DNA of 40,926 nt from CAYRSS01 sp964426945 (GCA_964426945.1 CAYRSS010000037.1:1-40926); one strand, 5' to 3'. Shown: positions 17,057 to 25,649, numbered from the stretch's first letter. A program made the numbers and translations. The notes: generated from the sequence alone by a model not told the origin.

Positions 17057-18349
17057 ATGCGAAGCTGCAACCCGACGACTAGACCAAGGGCTACGGCGCG
17101 TACCGTCGCGATCTGCCTTGCGCTCGCGCTGGTTGCGGGGTGTCCCACGGCTCCCCCAGCTCCGCCGGCGATCGAAGGAATCTTCAACAACACGACCGAT
17201 CCGACCAACCGATCCGCGAGCTACGTCGGTGCGGCTGCGTGCCGGGCGTGCCACCCGGCGTTTGGGGAGACGCACGAGCTCCACGGCCATTCACAGGCGC
17301 TCAAGCCGGTGACCGGCCCTGCCCCTCACTATCCCGCCGGCGAAGGGGTTCCTCAGCCGCCCCCGGGATTCGACTGGGCCGGCGTCAGCTATGTCCTGGG
17401 TGGCTCCTCTCGCAAGGCCCAGTTCATTGACACCGACGGATTCCTGCTGACCACAGGCTCGACGGGCACCGCGACCCAATGGAACCTCGCGTTCGCTGCG
17501 ACGGGAGCACCGGCCGGCTTCGTGGACTACCTCGCGGACACGCCGGGATCTGCGCCGTTTGAACACTCCTGCTTCCAATGCCACGTCACGGGCGGCATCC
17601 CGCAGGATCCGGCGGAGCCCGAGTTTCAGGACAACCGCCAGGGAATTCTGGGCACGTGGTCCGAGCCGGGGGTGCAGTGCGAGGCCTGTCACGGGCCCGC
17701 CTCGCGGCACATCGGCAATCCGCAGGCCCGCGACCTGTACGTGAACACGACGGCGTCGGGCTGTGCCCAGTGCCACGTCCGTGACAGCGTCGACGCCATC
17801 GCCGCGCGCGACGGGTTTATCGAGAGCTACCAGGCCGTCGCCGAACTGCGCGCGAGCGGGGGGCACGCCAGCTTCAGTTGCGGCGTGTGTCATGATCCCC
17901 ACGCGTCGGTGCGCAACGATCGCGACAGCGCCATTCGCAACGCCTGCACGGCCTGCCACGTCGACGCCAACATGGCGCTGCACACCGGCAAAGTATTCTC
18001 GCGTCCGGCGGACGGCTACACGGAAGCGCTGACCTGCGAGAGCTGTCATATGCCTCTCGCGGCCAGCCTGGCCACGGCCTTCGCCGGCGTGACCGCAGGG
18101 CGCACGGGCGACATCCGCACACACATCTTCCGCATCGCGACCGACGGCGAGGACTTCCAATCGATGTTCACGCCCGATGGCTCGCAGGTGGCGAAGGACC
18201 AGCAGGGGCGTGCGGCCGTTACCGTCGATTTCGTGTGCCTGCGCTGTCACGACGGCCGTGGCAACGCGGGCGAATTGAGTCTCGGGCTCGCCGGCAATGT
18301 GGCCGAGGGGATTCACGAGGCGGACGACGTGATTCAGGGGTCGCGGTAG
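17057..18349 (+). CDS. Eight-heme c-type cytochrome lipoprotein
   Basis: A 430-residue lipoprotein with signal peptide and lipobox ALVAGC (Cys29). Eight CXXCH sites run from CRACH (about residue 63) to CLRCH near the C-terminus. A heme-poor region of about 100 residues after the first site (rich in Gly, Phe and Trp) suggests a small extra domain. The start at 17057 was chosen because GGAG lies 9 nt upstream; the ATG at 17048 directly abuts the GAGGAG and cannot use it. The gene lies 42 bp before the NapC/ImcH-like gene on the same strand, so the pair is probably co-transcribed. The domain pattern resembles octaheme periplasmic cytochromes (including hydroxylamine- or tetrathionate-type octahemes), but no unusual catalytic heme motif such as CXXCK is seen. 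An electron-carrier role is therefore more likely. Confidence 0.85.
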   Translation: MRSCNPTTRPRATARTVAICLALALVAGCPTAPPAPPAIEGIFNNTTDPTNRSASYVGAAACRACHPAFGETHELHGHSQALKPVTGPAPHYPAGEGVPQPPPGFDWAGVSYVLGGSSRKAQFIDTDGFLLTTGSTGTATQWNLAFAATGAPAGFVDYLADTPGSAPFEHSCFQCHVTGGIPQDPAEPEFQDNRQGILGTWSEPGVQCEACHGPASRHIGNPQARDLYVNTTASGCAQCHVRDSVDAIAARDGFIESYQAVAELRASGGHASFSCGVCHDPHASVRNDRDSAIRNACTACHVDANMALHTGKVFSRPADGYTEALTCESCHMPLAASLATAFAGVTAGRTGDIRTHIFRIATDGEDFQSMFTPDGSQVAKDQQGRAAVTVDFVCLRCHDGRGNAGELSLGLAGNVAEGIHEADDVIQGSR

Positions 18350-18391
18350 CGCGCCGCACCGGCACAGCGGCAGCACCCGGGCGAAAGCAAC

Positions 18392-20032
18392 ATGGCGGAA
18401 GCGACAACACACGAGGATCTTCACGCAGACGGCGCAGCCGATGTCCCCGCGCGGATCTTCCTGATTCACAACTGGGTCTCGTGGGTCGGGTTCTTCATCG
18501 TCTGCGCAGCGCTGTTGGGGATGCTCACGTTCGTGCTGTTCAACGTCGTTGCGCCCTCGACGAATCCCTACGTCGATATCGTCGGCTACATGGTCATGCC
18601 GGGGGCGCTCATCATCGGCATGACGATCGTTCCCGCGGGAATGCTCATCAAGTTCCTCAGGTTGCGCAAGACGACACCGCGGCACCTGCTGGCCTACAAC
18701 CTGCGGCTCGATCTGAGTCGGCCCGCGCACCGCAGGGCCATGACGGTCTTCGTGGGGGTCAGCGCGTTCGTCATGCTGCCCGTGCTCGGGGTCAGCAGCT
18801 ATCACGGCTACCACTACACCGACTCGACCGAGTTCTGCGCCAAAGCCTGCCACAGCGTCATGGAGCCGCAGGGCGTGACACACGCTGCCTCGTCGCACGC
18901 CCGGGTCGCGTGCGCCGAGTGCCACATCGGTTCCGGCGCGGACTGGTTCGTGAAGTCGAAGCTCTCCGGCACGCGCCAGGTGATCGCGGTTGCGCGCGAG
19001 TCCTATTCAAGGCCGATTCCGCCGGCGATCACCGAGCTGCGCCCGGCACGCGACACCTGCGAACAGTGCCACTGGCCGGCGCGGTTCTTCGGTTCGCAGC
19101 TCCGCGAGATCGTTCGCTACTCGTCCGACGAAGACAACAGCCGCCGCGTGCTGCGGCTCCTCGTCAAGACGGGCGGCGCCGACGAATCGACCGGTCGCAT
19201 CGAGGGCATCCACATGCACATGGCCCTCGCCGGACGGATCGAATACGTCGCGGTCGATCACGACCTTCAGGACATTCCGTGGGTGCGGTACATCGATGAC
19301 GACGGGACGGAGCGGATCTTCCGCTCTGACGGCCTCCGCGCGTCTGACGCGCGACCCACGGGCATCGTGCGCGGTATCGACTGCATGGACTGTCACAATC
19401 GCTCGGCGCACTACATGCGCCCGCCGCAGGAGAGCATGGACCTGCTGCTCGAGTCCGGCCGGATCGACCGCAGCCTGCCGTTCATCAAGCGGGAGTCGGT
19501 CGCCGTGCTCGCCGCACCGCATGCCGATACCGACAGCGCGCGGGCGGCCATCGAGTCGAGACTCGCAGCGTTCTATCAGACGGAGTATCCGGAGGTCTGG
19601 CGCGAGAAGGAGCCGGCCGTCCGCGCTGCCATCACCGCCGTCCAGGACGCCTACGGCCGCACGACCTTTCCGCGGATGAAGGTCGACTGGCGGACCTATC
19701 CGGACAACGTCGGCCACATGAACTCGCCTGGCTGCTTCCGCTGTCACGACGGCCGCCACGTCGACGATCAGGGCGTTGCGATCAGTTCGGATTGCGAAGT
19801 CTGCCACACGTTTCTGAATCCCGTCGATCACGTGGACGGCGCGATCCGCGAAGGGCGGTTCTACCACCACATGCCGCTGGCTATGCATGAGAATCTGCGA
19901 TGCAACCAGTGCCACACTGGCGGGCCGATCACTTCCTGCCGCGATTGCCACGCCTCCGGCGAGTGGTTGGATAACTGGAAGTCAGGCGTCTTCGTTCCCG
20001 ACTCGAGCAACGGGCCGCCGGCTGCGCCCTGA
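18392..20032 (+). CDS. ImcH/NapC-NirT-like inner-membrane multiheme quinol oxidoreductase
   Basis: A 546-residue cytochrome with three membrane helices (about 27-53, 63-88 and 117-138) followed by a large periplasmic domain. There are eight candidate heme sites: a first CX3CH (CAKACH), then CAECH, CEQCH, CMDCH, CFRCH, CEVCH, CNQCH and CRDCH. The first part of the periplasmic domain (EFCAKACHSVMEP, then HARVACAECHIG) is typical of NapC/NirT quinol dehydrogenases. Three helices plus extra hemes match Geobacter ImcH, which feeds electrons from menaquinol to high-potential extracellular acceptors. The remaining hemes cluster at the C-terminus. With the CbcL-like protein in the opposite operon, the locus offers two quinol entry points. 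An assimilatory or respiratory reductase partner (NrfA, Nap) is absent. Confidence 0.87.
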   Translation: MAEATTHEDLHADGAADVPARIFLIHNWVSWVGFFIVCAALLGMLTFVLFNVVAPSTNPYVDIVGYMVMPGALIIGMTIVPAGMLIKFLRLRKTTPRHLLAYNLRLDLSRPAHRRAMTVFVGVSAFVMLPVLGVSSYHGYHYTDSTEFCAKACHSVMEPQGVTHAASSHARVACAECHIGSGADWFVKSKLSGTRQVIAVARESYSRPIPPAITELRPARDTCEQCHWPARFFGSQLREIVRYSSDEDNSRRVLRLLVKTGGADESTGRIEGIHMHMALAGRIEYVAVDHDLQDIPWVRYIDDDGTERIFRSDGLRASDARPTGIVRGIDCMDCHNRSAHYMRPPQESMDLLLESGRIDRSLPFIKRESVAVLAAPHADTDSARAAIESRLAAFYQTEYPEVWREKEPAVRAAITAVQDAYGRTTFPRMKVDWRTYPDNVGHMNSPGCFRCHDGRHVDDQGVAISSDCEVCHTFLNPVDHVDGAIREGRFYHHMPLAMHENLRCNQCHTGGPITSCRDCHASGEWLDNWKSGVFVPDSSNGPPAAP

Positions 20033-20056
20033 CGGCCGAAGGAAGGAGCGTGCATC

Positions 20057-20461
20057 GTGCCCGGCATGATCCAGCCCAGCATCGCGGTGGTCATCAACGA
20101 CCTCATCTTTCTCACCAAGATTCAAGCCACCGCGCGGAGCTTCGGCCTGCTGACGCACCACCTGGCCAGCGCCGACGATCTCGGCGCCGTGCTGACGGCG
20201 CTGCGCCCGCGGGCCGTGATCTATGACCTTAACACGGCCAACGGCGACCTCGCGGCCTCGATGGCCGCCATGTCGGATCGCCCGGCCATGCTTGGCTTTT
20301 TTTCACACGTCGACGAGGCGCTAGCCGCCCGGGCGCGGCAGGCGGGCATCGACGAGGTCATGCCGCGGTCGCGCTTCAACCTCGAACTGCCGCGCATCAT
20401 GGAACGCTGCGCCGTGTCGCCACGGGCCGCGGCGACCGATGCTCCCTCATCACCTGCTTGA
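20057..20461 (+). CDS. Degenerate stand-alone receiver-like protein
   Basis: A 134-residue protein folded like a CheY receiver: beta-strands IAVVIND, AVIYDLN and AMLGFFSH can be followed. Asp57 sits in the phospho-acceptor position. The usual pair of acidic residues after strand 1 is reduced to Asn14-Asp15, and the conserved C-terminal lysine appears to be replaced by Arg (VMPRSRF). It has no output domain. The GTG start at 20057 has AAGGAG 8 nt upstream. It follows the ImcH-like gene by 24 bp on the same strand, so it may be the last gene of that transcript and link electron transfer to signalling. It may bind partners without phosphorylation. The receiver call is good; the link to the cytochromes is inference. 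Confidence 0.7.
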   Translation: MPGMIQPSIAVVINDLIFLTKIQATARSFGLLTHHLASADDLGAVLTALRPRAVIYDLNTANGDLAASMAAMSDRPAMLGFFSHVDEALAARARQAGIDEVMPRSRFNLELPRIMERCAVSPRAAATDAPSSPA

Positions 20462-20583
20462 CCGATCGGAATTCACTGAATCTGCCGGACCGCGAGGCCG
20501 TCGCCGACCCTACCCGCCCGGGGAATTCCGGATAGAATGTCGCGGCGTCGCTGTGTGGCTGCGCCTGCGGAGGAGTGTCGGCC

Positions 20584-21450
20584 GTGATGATCCGTGAGCC
20601 AGTCGTCGCCGGGCTGTTCTATCCCGGCTCGGCAAGCGCCTGCCGCGAGGAGGGAGGGGCCCTGCTCGCCGCCGCGGGCGACGCGCCGGCGTCGCGGGCC
20701 TGCGGCGGGCTGGTGCCGCACGCCGGCTGGACCTACAGCGGCGCCACCGCGGCCAAGGTCTTCAAGGCCCTCACCGGGGGGCAGCCCGACGTGATCGTCC
20801 TCTTTGGCGGGGTGCACCGATATCGGGGGCGGCAGGCCGCGATGTTCAGCCACGGGCGCTGGGAGACCCCGGTCGGCGCGTTCGAGGTGGACGCGCGCCT
20901 CGCCGAGCGCATCGCCGGGCACACGAACCTTGTCGTCGAGGACCCCTACGCCCACGAGCATGAGCACTCGATTGAGGTCCAGCTTCCCCTGCTGAAGCTC
21001 CTGTTTCCCGGTGCCCGGATCGTGCCGATCATGGTGCCGCCTAACGACGATGCGCATAAGCTTGGCGGAATCGTGGCCCGGACGCTTCGATCGTATCAGT
21101 ACAAGGGGCTCGTCGTCGGCACGACAGACCTGACGCACTACGGCCCGCAGTACGGGTTCGTCACGCACGGCGTGGGACAGGCCGCCAACGACTGGGCCAA
21201 GAACGAGAACGACCGGCGTTTCATCACCATGGTCCGCGACATGAAGGGCGACGGGGTCGTCGCCGAGGCGCGTCATCGCCGCAACGCGTGCAGCAGCGGC
21301 GCTGTCGCCGCGACACTTGGCGCCGTGCAGACGCTCGGCGCTTCCGAAGGGCTGCTGCTCGAGCACACGACCAGCAGCGAGGTGGTTCACCAGCGCACCG
21401 CGGAGGTCCCCGACGACTCGGTGGGCTACGCGGGCTTTGTGTTCGTCTGA
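20584..21450 (+). CDS. MEMO family protein (AmmeMemoRadiSam system protein B type)
   Basis: Member of the MEMO1/class III extradiol dioxygenase-like fold, 288 residues. Recognisable elements are IREPVVAGLFYPG at the N-terminus, LVPHAGWTYSG, HEHEHSIEVQLPLL, GTTDLTHYGP and NACSSGA, which carry the histidines and cysteine of the metal-site region. The start is a GTG at 20584 with AGGAG 8 nt upstream; an ATG directly after (20587) is the alternative. In many bacteria it travels with an AMMECR1 protein and a radical SAM enzyme, but neither is seen in this window. Here it is followed 76 bp later by serA on the same strand. The biochemical role in bacteria is not established. Confidence 0.9.
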   Translation: MMIREPVVAGLFYPGSASACREEGGALLAAAGDAPASRACGGLVPHAGWTYSGATAAKVFKALTGGQPDVIVLFGGVHRYRGRQAAMFSHGRWETPVGAFEVDARLAERIAGHTNLVVEDPYAHEHEHSIEVQLPLLKLLFPGARIVPIMVPPNDDAHKLGGIVARTLRSYQYKGLVVGTTDLTHYGPQYGFVTHGVGQAANDWAKNENDRRFITMVRDMKGDGVVAEARHRRNACSSGAVAATLGAVQTLGASEGLLLEHTTSSEVVHQRTAEVPDDSVGYAGFVFV

Positions 21451-21526
21451 CGGATCGATCACGGATTGCGGCGGCCCGCCCGGTTCGGCCGCTGCCTCCG
21501 GCCTGGAAAGGGATGCCCGACAGCCC

Positions 21527-23140
21527 ATGCCGCACATACTCGTCGCCGACAAGATCGACAAGGCCGGCCTCGCCATTCTCGAAGCCGCGCCCGACGTCAC
21601 CTTTGACATCCGCACCGGCCTCTCACCGGCCGATCTGACGGCTGCCATCGGTTCCTATGACGGTGTGCTCATCCGGTCAGCCGTGCGCATCACCCGCGAG
21701 ACGCTTGCCCAGCCCGGCCGGCTCATGGCGATCGCGCGAGCGGGCGTGGGGGTGGACAATGTCGACCTCGACGCGGCGACCGCCGCGGGCGTGCTGGTGC
21801 TCAACACGCCCGACGCCAACACGATTTCGACGGCGGAGCACACCATTGCGATGATGTTGGCGCTGCACCGTCGGATTCCCGACGCTCACGCCCACCTGCG
21901 CGGCGGCGGGTGGGAGCGCGGCGCCTACGCCGGCGACGAGGTGGCGGGGCGGACGCTGGGAATCGTCGGGTTCGGACGCATCGGCCGGGCGGTCGCGGCG
22001 CGGGCGCTGGGCCTCGACATGAAAGTGCTCGCTTTCGACCCGTTCATCGCCGACGACACAGCCCTGGAGGGGCGCGTGCGCATCGTGCGCGATCTGCACG
22101 AACTGCTGCGGGCGTGCGATTGCGTCACGCTGCACGCTGTCATGGCCGAAAGCACGAAGCAGATGATCAACGCGGCCGCCCTGGCGGTCATGAAGCCCGG
22201 GGCCCGGCTGGTGAACTGTGCCCGGGGCGAACTCGTCGATGAAGCCGCGCTCGCCGCGGCCCTCAACGAGGGGAGGATCGCCGGTGCGGCGATCGACGTG
22301 TTCAGCGTGGAACCGCCCAAGGGCAACCCGCTGCTGGCGGCCCGCAACGTCGTGCTGACGCCGCATCTCGCCGCGTCCACTTCAGAGGCGCAGGAGCGTG
22401 TCTCGGTCGACGCGGCCGAGGCGCTGCTCGCTTACCTGCTCCGCGGCGAAATCCGCTCCGCCGTCAACATCGCCGGCCTGCCTCCGAACATGGGCGAGCG
22501 TGGGCGAGCCTACCTCGACCTTTGCTCGCGCATGGGGGCGATTCTGGCGCCGTGGTGTCCCGATGGGGTTGACCAGATCACGCTGACGACGCGCGGAGAC
22601 GCCCTGCGCGATCTCGCACCGACCCTCGCGCTGCAGGCGGTGACCGCCGTCATCGGGCCGCACCTCGAGTCGCGGATCAATCTCGTCAACGCCCGGGCCC
22701 ACGCCGACAGCCGCGGCATTCGTATTCAGCACGCCGCCGCGTCGAGCACCTCCGAACTGCCGCCCTCACTGATGATTGCCGTGCGACACCGCGGCGGCGC
22801 CCACCAGGTGGAGGGCACCGTTCACGCCTCGGGCGAGCCGCGGATTCTTTCGATCGACGGCTATCGCATGGACATCGTACCCGAGCGGTGCATCGTGCTG
22901 ATCTTCAACGATGACCGGCCCGGCGTGATCGGGCTCGTGGGTCAGCGGTTCGGCGATGCGAAGATCAACATCGCTGACATGGCGCTGTCCCGCCGCGCGG
23001 GCACGGCGCTGATGGTGCTCAAGCTCGACGAGCCGATGCCGGCCGATCTTCGGGAAAACCTGCGGCGGGCCAATCCGCCGATTCTCTCGGTGCATACCGC
23101 CTCGCTGCCGCCGGTGGAGGGAGGGGACGCCTCCCCATGA
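21527..23140 (+). CDS. serA: D-3-phosphoglycerate dehydrogenase, type I long form
   Basis: First committed enzyme of serine biosynthesis: oxidises 3-phosphoglycerate to 3-phosphohydroxypyruvate with NAD in the cytoplasm. At 537 residues it is the long type with catalytic, NAD-binding, ASB and ACT domains. Visible are ARAGVGVDNVD, the nucleotide loop GFGRIG, NCARGELVDE with the active-site Arg, TPHLAAST with the catalytic His, and a C-terminal ACT domain (about 460-530, FNDDRPGVIGLVGQ) that usually mediates serine feedback. The ATG at 21527 fits the family start (PHILVADKID); an open frame from 21317 is an extension through the MEMO gene in another frame. Its stop overlaps the ROK kinase start by four bases (ATGA). 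Confidence 0.95.
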   Translation: MPHILVADKIDKAGLAILEAAPDVTFDIRTGLSPADLTAAIGSYDGVLIRSAVRITRETLAQPGRLMAIARAGVGVDNVDLDAATAAGVLVLNTPDANTISTAEHTIAMMLALHRRIPDAHAHLRGGGWERGAYAGDEVAGRTLGIVGFGRIGRAVAARALGLDMKVLAFDPFIADDTALEGRVRIVRDLHELLRACDCVTLHAVMAESTKQMINAAALAVMKPGARLVNCARGELVDEAALAAALNEGRIAGAAIDVFSVEPPKGNPLLAARNVVLTPHLAASTSEAQERVSVDAAEALLAYLLRGEIRSAVNIAGLPPNMGERGRAYLDLCSRMGAILAPWCPDGVDQITLTTRGDALRDLAPTLALQAVTAVIGPHLESRINLVNARAHADSRGIRIQHAAASSTSELPPSLMIAVRHRGGAHQVEGTVHASGEPRILSIDGYRMDIVPERCIVLIFNDDRPGVIGLVGQRFGDAKINIADMALSRRAGTALMVLKLDEPMPADLRENLRRANPPILSVHTASLPPVEGGDASP

Positions 23141-24111
23141 CCGACTCTGTCGTTGTCGCCATCGACCTGGGCGGCACCAACCTCAAGGCGGCGGTGGTCG
23201 ACCGTGACGGGCGGCTGCTAGTGCGGCGTTCCAGCCCGACGGCCACGGGCCAGCGCGCCGAGGACCTGGTCACGGAAATTCGCAACCTCGCGCACACCAT
23301 GCTCGCTGAAGCAGGGACACCGCGGCGCCATCTGGCTGCTGTCGGTGTTGGTTCGCCGGGCCCGCTGAGTCCTACCCGCGGCGTGGTGCACAAGGCCGCC
23401 AACCTTCCCGGGCTCGTCGACGCGCCGATCGCGGCGCTGGTCTCCCGGTCGCTCGGCGTCCCCGCCGGGCTCGACAACGACGCCAACCTGGCCGCCTGGG
23501 GCGAGTCGTGGATCGGGGCCGGCCGCGGCGTGGATGACATGGTCTTCCTCACGCTGGGCACGGGCATCGGCGGGGGGGTGATCATCGGCGGGCGCGTGCT
23601 TCACGGCGCGATGGAAAACGCCGGCGAAATCGGCCATCTCATCGCCGTTCCCGACGGCCTGCAGTGCAATTGCGGCCAAAGGGGTTGCCTCGAGGCATAC
23701 GCCTCCGCCAGCTCGGTCGCCCGTATCGTGATGCGCGAGATTGAGCGGGGCGAGGCGAGCACCTTGGCCGAGCGGGTCGGTCGGGGCGAATCGATCGACG
23801 GCCGCGACGTCTGCGAAGCCGCCGAGTCGGGGGACGCCCTGTGCCTGAGCGTGTGGGACGACGCGTGCCGCTACCTGGCCCTGGCGTGTATCAATCTTCA
23901 ACACTCGTTCAGCCCGCGGCGGATCATCCTCGGCGGCGGCATGGGCGGGGCGGGGGCGACCCTGCTCGACCGCGTCCGCGGCCACTTTGATCGCCAGAAG
24001 TGGCGGCTGCACGATGACTTCCCGCAGATCGTGCTGGCCGAGCTGGGCAACGACGCGGGCGTTATCGGCGCCGCGCGGCTCGCTTGGTCGCTGGTTTCCC
24101 CGGCTCCATGA
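23137..24111 (+). CDS. ROK family sugar kinase, probably glucokinase
   Basis: Cytoplasmic ATP-dependent sugar kinase of 324 residues. The N-terminal phosphate loop DLGGTNLKAAVVD, the catalytic NDAN (near residue 119), GTGIGGG and the ROK zinc signature CNCGQRGCLEAYAS are all present and intact. H-x-x-M-E-N-A-G-E-I-G-H supplies the sugar/zinc histidine and glutamate. This fits glucokinase or a related N-acetylhexosamine kinase; the exact sugar cannot be read. Translation is coupled to serA through an ATGA overlap, an association of serine synthesis and sugar phosphorylation that makes sense for entry of carbon into glycolysis. The 3' end overlaps the convergent proteasome-like gene by 50 bp. 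Confidence 0.93.
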   Translation: MTDSVVVAIDLGGTNLKAAVVDRDGRLLVRRSSPTATGQRAEDLVTEIRNLAHTMLAEAGTPRRHLAAVGVGSPGPLSPTRGVVHKAANLPGLVDAPIAALVSRSLGVPAGLDNDANLAAWGESWIGAGRGVDDMVFLTLGTGIGGGVIIGGRVLHGAMENAGEIGHLIAVPDGLQCNCGQRGCLEAYASASSVARIVMREIERGEASTLAERVGRGESIDGRDVCEAAESGDALCLSVWDDACRYLALACINLQHSFSPRRIILGGGMGGAGATLLDRVRGHFDRQKWRLHDDFPQIVLAELGNDAGVIGAARLAWSLVSPAP

Positions 24112-24661
24112 CGAGCACGTCTCCGCCGCAACTGTCATCGAAGTGCATCGCGGCCTCGCAGGCGCGGCGGACCAGCGTCCCCGGGTTGGTGATGTCGGGC
24201 ATCAGGATGTGCAGCGCGCCGAAGGCGTACGAAGCGCCCGATCCGATCGCCCAGTAATGCTTGCAGGCGAGCACCCCCAGGTCCGAGCCGACGCGGAAGA
24301 TGCCGTGCTCGTTGACCACGAGAAAGCTCGCGTCGAGATCCACAAAGGGCGAGTCGTCGTCGTTGCGCTGTTCCTTGACGAAGCCGTATTCCCCTTCCCG
24401 CAAGTGCTTCCAGAGCCCGAGGAAAAACCGATAGATCGCGGCGCAGTCCGTCAGCGGCCCGACGCGGCGCCGGTCTACGAAGTCCATCAGGATATTGTCA
24501 TAGACACCCCAGCCGGTCCCGCCGATCAGCGAGCTGCCCACGCGCCGAATCTTCGGTGACTCGATGTTGTCGTGATACTGCTTCATTGAGCCGAAGCACT
24601 GCATGGTGTCGCAGGCCATCGCGATTTTCTTGCCGTTCCGGGCCGCCACGACGATCGACAT
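24062..24661 (-). CDS. Proteasome/HslV-like Ntn hydrolase with Ser at the nucleophile position
   Basis: A 199-residue protein of the proteasome beta/HslV fold. After removal of Met the N-terminus is SIVVAARNGKKIAMACDT, aligning with the TTIVSV...GD start of HslV so that Ser1 takes the place of the catalytic Thr. Asp17 is conserved, and Lys36 in SPKIRRVG matches the catalytic lysine after a three-residue insertion. GGTGWGVYDN matches the glycine-rich turn after strand S4. It lacks a propeptide. The start at 24661 has GAGG 9 nt upstream. It is the third gene of a minus-strand set after a CBS protein and a PEGA lipoprotein. No HslU or proteasome ATPase lies beside it. It could be a self-assembling peptidase or a ligase-like relative. 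Confidence 0.82.
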   Translation of the reverse strand: MSIVVAARNGKKIAMACDTMQCFGSMKQYHDNIESPKIRRVGSSLIGGTGWGVYDNILMDFVDRRRVGPLTDCAAIYRFFLGLWKHLREGEYGFVKEQRNDDDSPFVDLDASFLVVNEHGIFRVGSDLGVLACKHYWAIGSGASYAFGALHILMPDITNPGTLVRRACEAAMHFDDSCGGDVLVMEPGKPATKRAARRR

Positions 24662-24711
24662 ACGCTGATCCTCTGCTGAGACAACGGGGGAAGGAGCCGA
24701 CCGGTCGCTCG

Positions 24712-25137
24712 TCAGTCCCTGAAAGGGATGGTCTGGTCGCGAAGGGCTTCGGCCCGCGCGGCCAGTTCCTCGACATCAGGCGCCGCCTGCCGCTCAAGCG
24801 TGTACGACGCGCTGCGCTGATCGTGCAGCTCGCGCGGCCAGAGGACCTCAAAGAAGAAGTCCAGCGGGACCACCTGGTACCACGGGGCGTCGATCTGCCA
24901 ATGCGTGCGCAGTGTCTGGTAGCCTTCCTTGCGAATGGTGATGTCGTAATCGCCGTACCACAGGAAATCGGTCTGGACCGGGCTGCGGCCGACCTCCTCC
25001 CCGTTGACGAAGACCAGCGCCTGCGCCGGTTCCGTCGTGATCGTCATCGTGCGCCGCACGCACCCCGGGGCGATGATCAGCAGAGCACCCGCGAGGGCGA
25101 GAGAGGCCGCGCGCGGCGGCCGGGGGGATCGTATCAT
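24712..25137 (-). CDS. PEGA-domain lipoprotein
   Basis: A 141-residue lipoprotein with signal peptide and lipobox ending at Cys26 (IIAPGC). A PEGA domain follows, from about residue 31 to 80 (TITTEPAQALVFVNGEEVG and then GDYDITIRKEGYQTL), the small beta fold found in bacterial surface-layer and envelope proteins. The rest is aromatic and charged (DAPWYQVVPLDFFFE) and ends with a short helix. The ATG at 25137 starts 5 bp after the stop of the CBS gene; the longer open frame up to 25638 only shadows that gene. Function is unknown beyond envelope anchoring. Confidence 0.85.
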   Translation of the reverse strand: MIRSPRPPRAASLALAGALLIIAPGCVRRTMTITTEPAQALVFVNGEEVGRSPVQTDFLWYGDYDITIRKEGYQTLRTHWQIDAPWYQVVPLDFFFEVLWPRELHDQRSASYTLERQAAPDVEELAARAEALRDQTIPFRD

Positions 25138-25142
25138 CGGCG

Positions 25143-25577
25143 TCAGACTCTCCCGTAGAGGTAATCGTGGAGATACTCGATGGTCGACTGCTGCTCGGAC
25201 ACCTCCAGGGCGAGAATGTCTCCCGAGGAAATCATGCCGTACAGCCGTCCGTCTTCGACGACGGGCAGGTGGCGGATGCGCTTCTGGGTCATCACCGTGC
25301 GGCACTCGGCCAGCGTCGTGTCGCGCCGACAGCAGGCCATCGGGGAGGTCATGACCTCCCCGACTTTGAGATCGGCCGGGTTGCAGCGGCACGCCACCAC
25401 CCGCCGGAGGATGTCCCGTTCGGTGAAGATGCCCACGACCCGGTCGCCTTCGGTCACGACCACCGCGCCGATGTGTCTGGTATTCATCAACTCGGCGGCC
25501 GCGAGCGCGGTGGCGTCTCGGCTGATCGTGGCGACGTCTCCGCCCTTGCGATCCAGAATTGTCCTGGCCGTCGGCAT
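25143..25577 (-). CDS. Tandem CBS-domain protein
   Basis: A 144-residue protein made of two CBS domains (about 8-62 and 74-130), the adenosine-nucleotide-sensing module. Typical strand/helix repeats are visible: AAAELMNTRHIGAVVVTEGDRVVGIFTERD and CRTVMTQKRIRHLPVVEDGRLYGMISSGD, here given as parts of the two domains. There is no fused enzyme or channel, so it acts as a free regulatory subunit or a cellular energy-state sensor. It is the first gene of a minus-strand group with the PEGA lipoprotein and the proteasome-like protein. Confidence 0.92.
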   Translation of the reverse strand: MPTARTILDRKGGDVATISRDATALAAAELMNTRHIGAVVVTEGDRVVGIFTERDILRRVVACRCNPADLKVGEVMTSPMACCRRDTTLAECRTVMTQKRIRHLPVVEDGRLYGMISSGDILALEVSEQQSTIEYLHDYLYGRV

Positions 25578-25649
25578 GCGGCACCTCCCTCAGAGCAGGG
25601 TACGACGTGCGAGGCTCCGCCGGACCTGCCCGGTCCACACCTCGGTCCT

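Noticed and set aside
17057..18349. Possible octaheme hydroxylamine, nitrite or tetrathionate reductase
   Set aside because: No CXXCK or other catalytic heme motif and no P460-type crosslink tyrosine context; all eight sites are ordinary CXXCH.
17291..18925. 544-residue minus-strand open frame across the cytochrome pair
   Set aside because: Plus strand carries the CXXCH sites and signal sequence; the minus product is a His/Arg-rich shadow.
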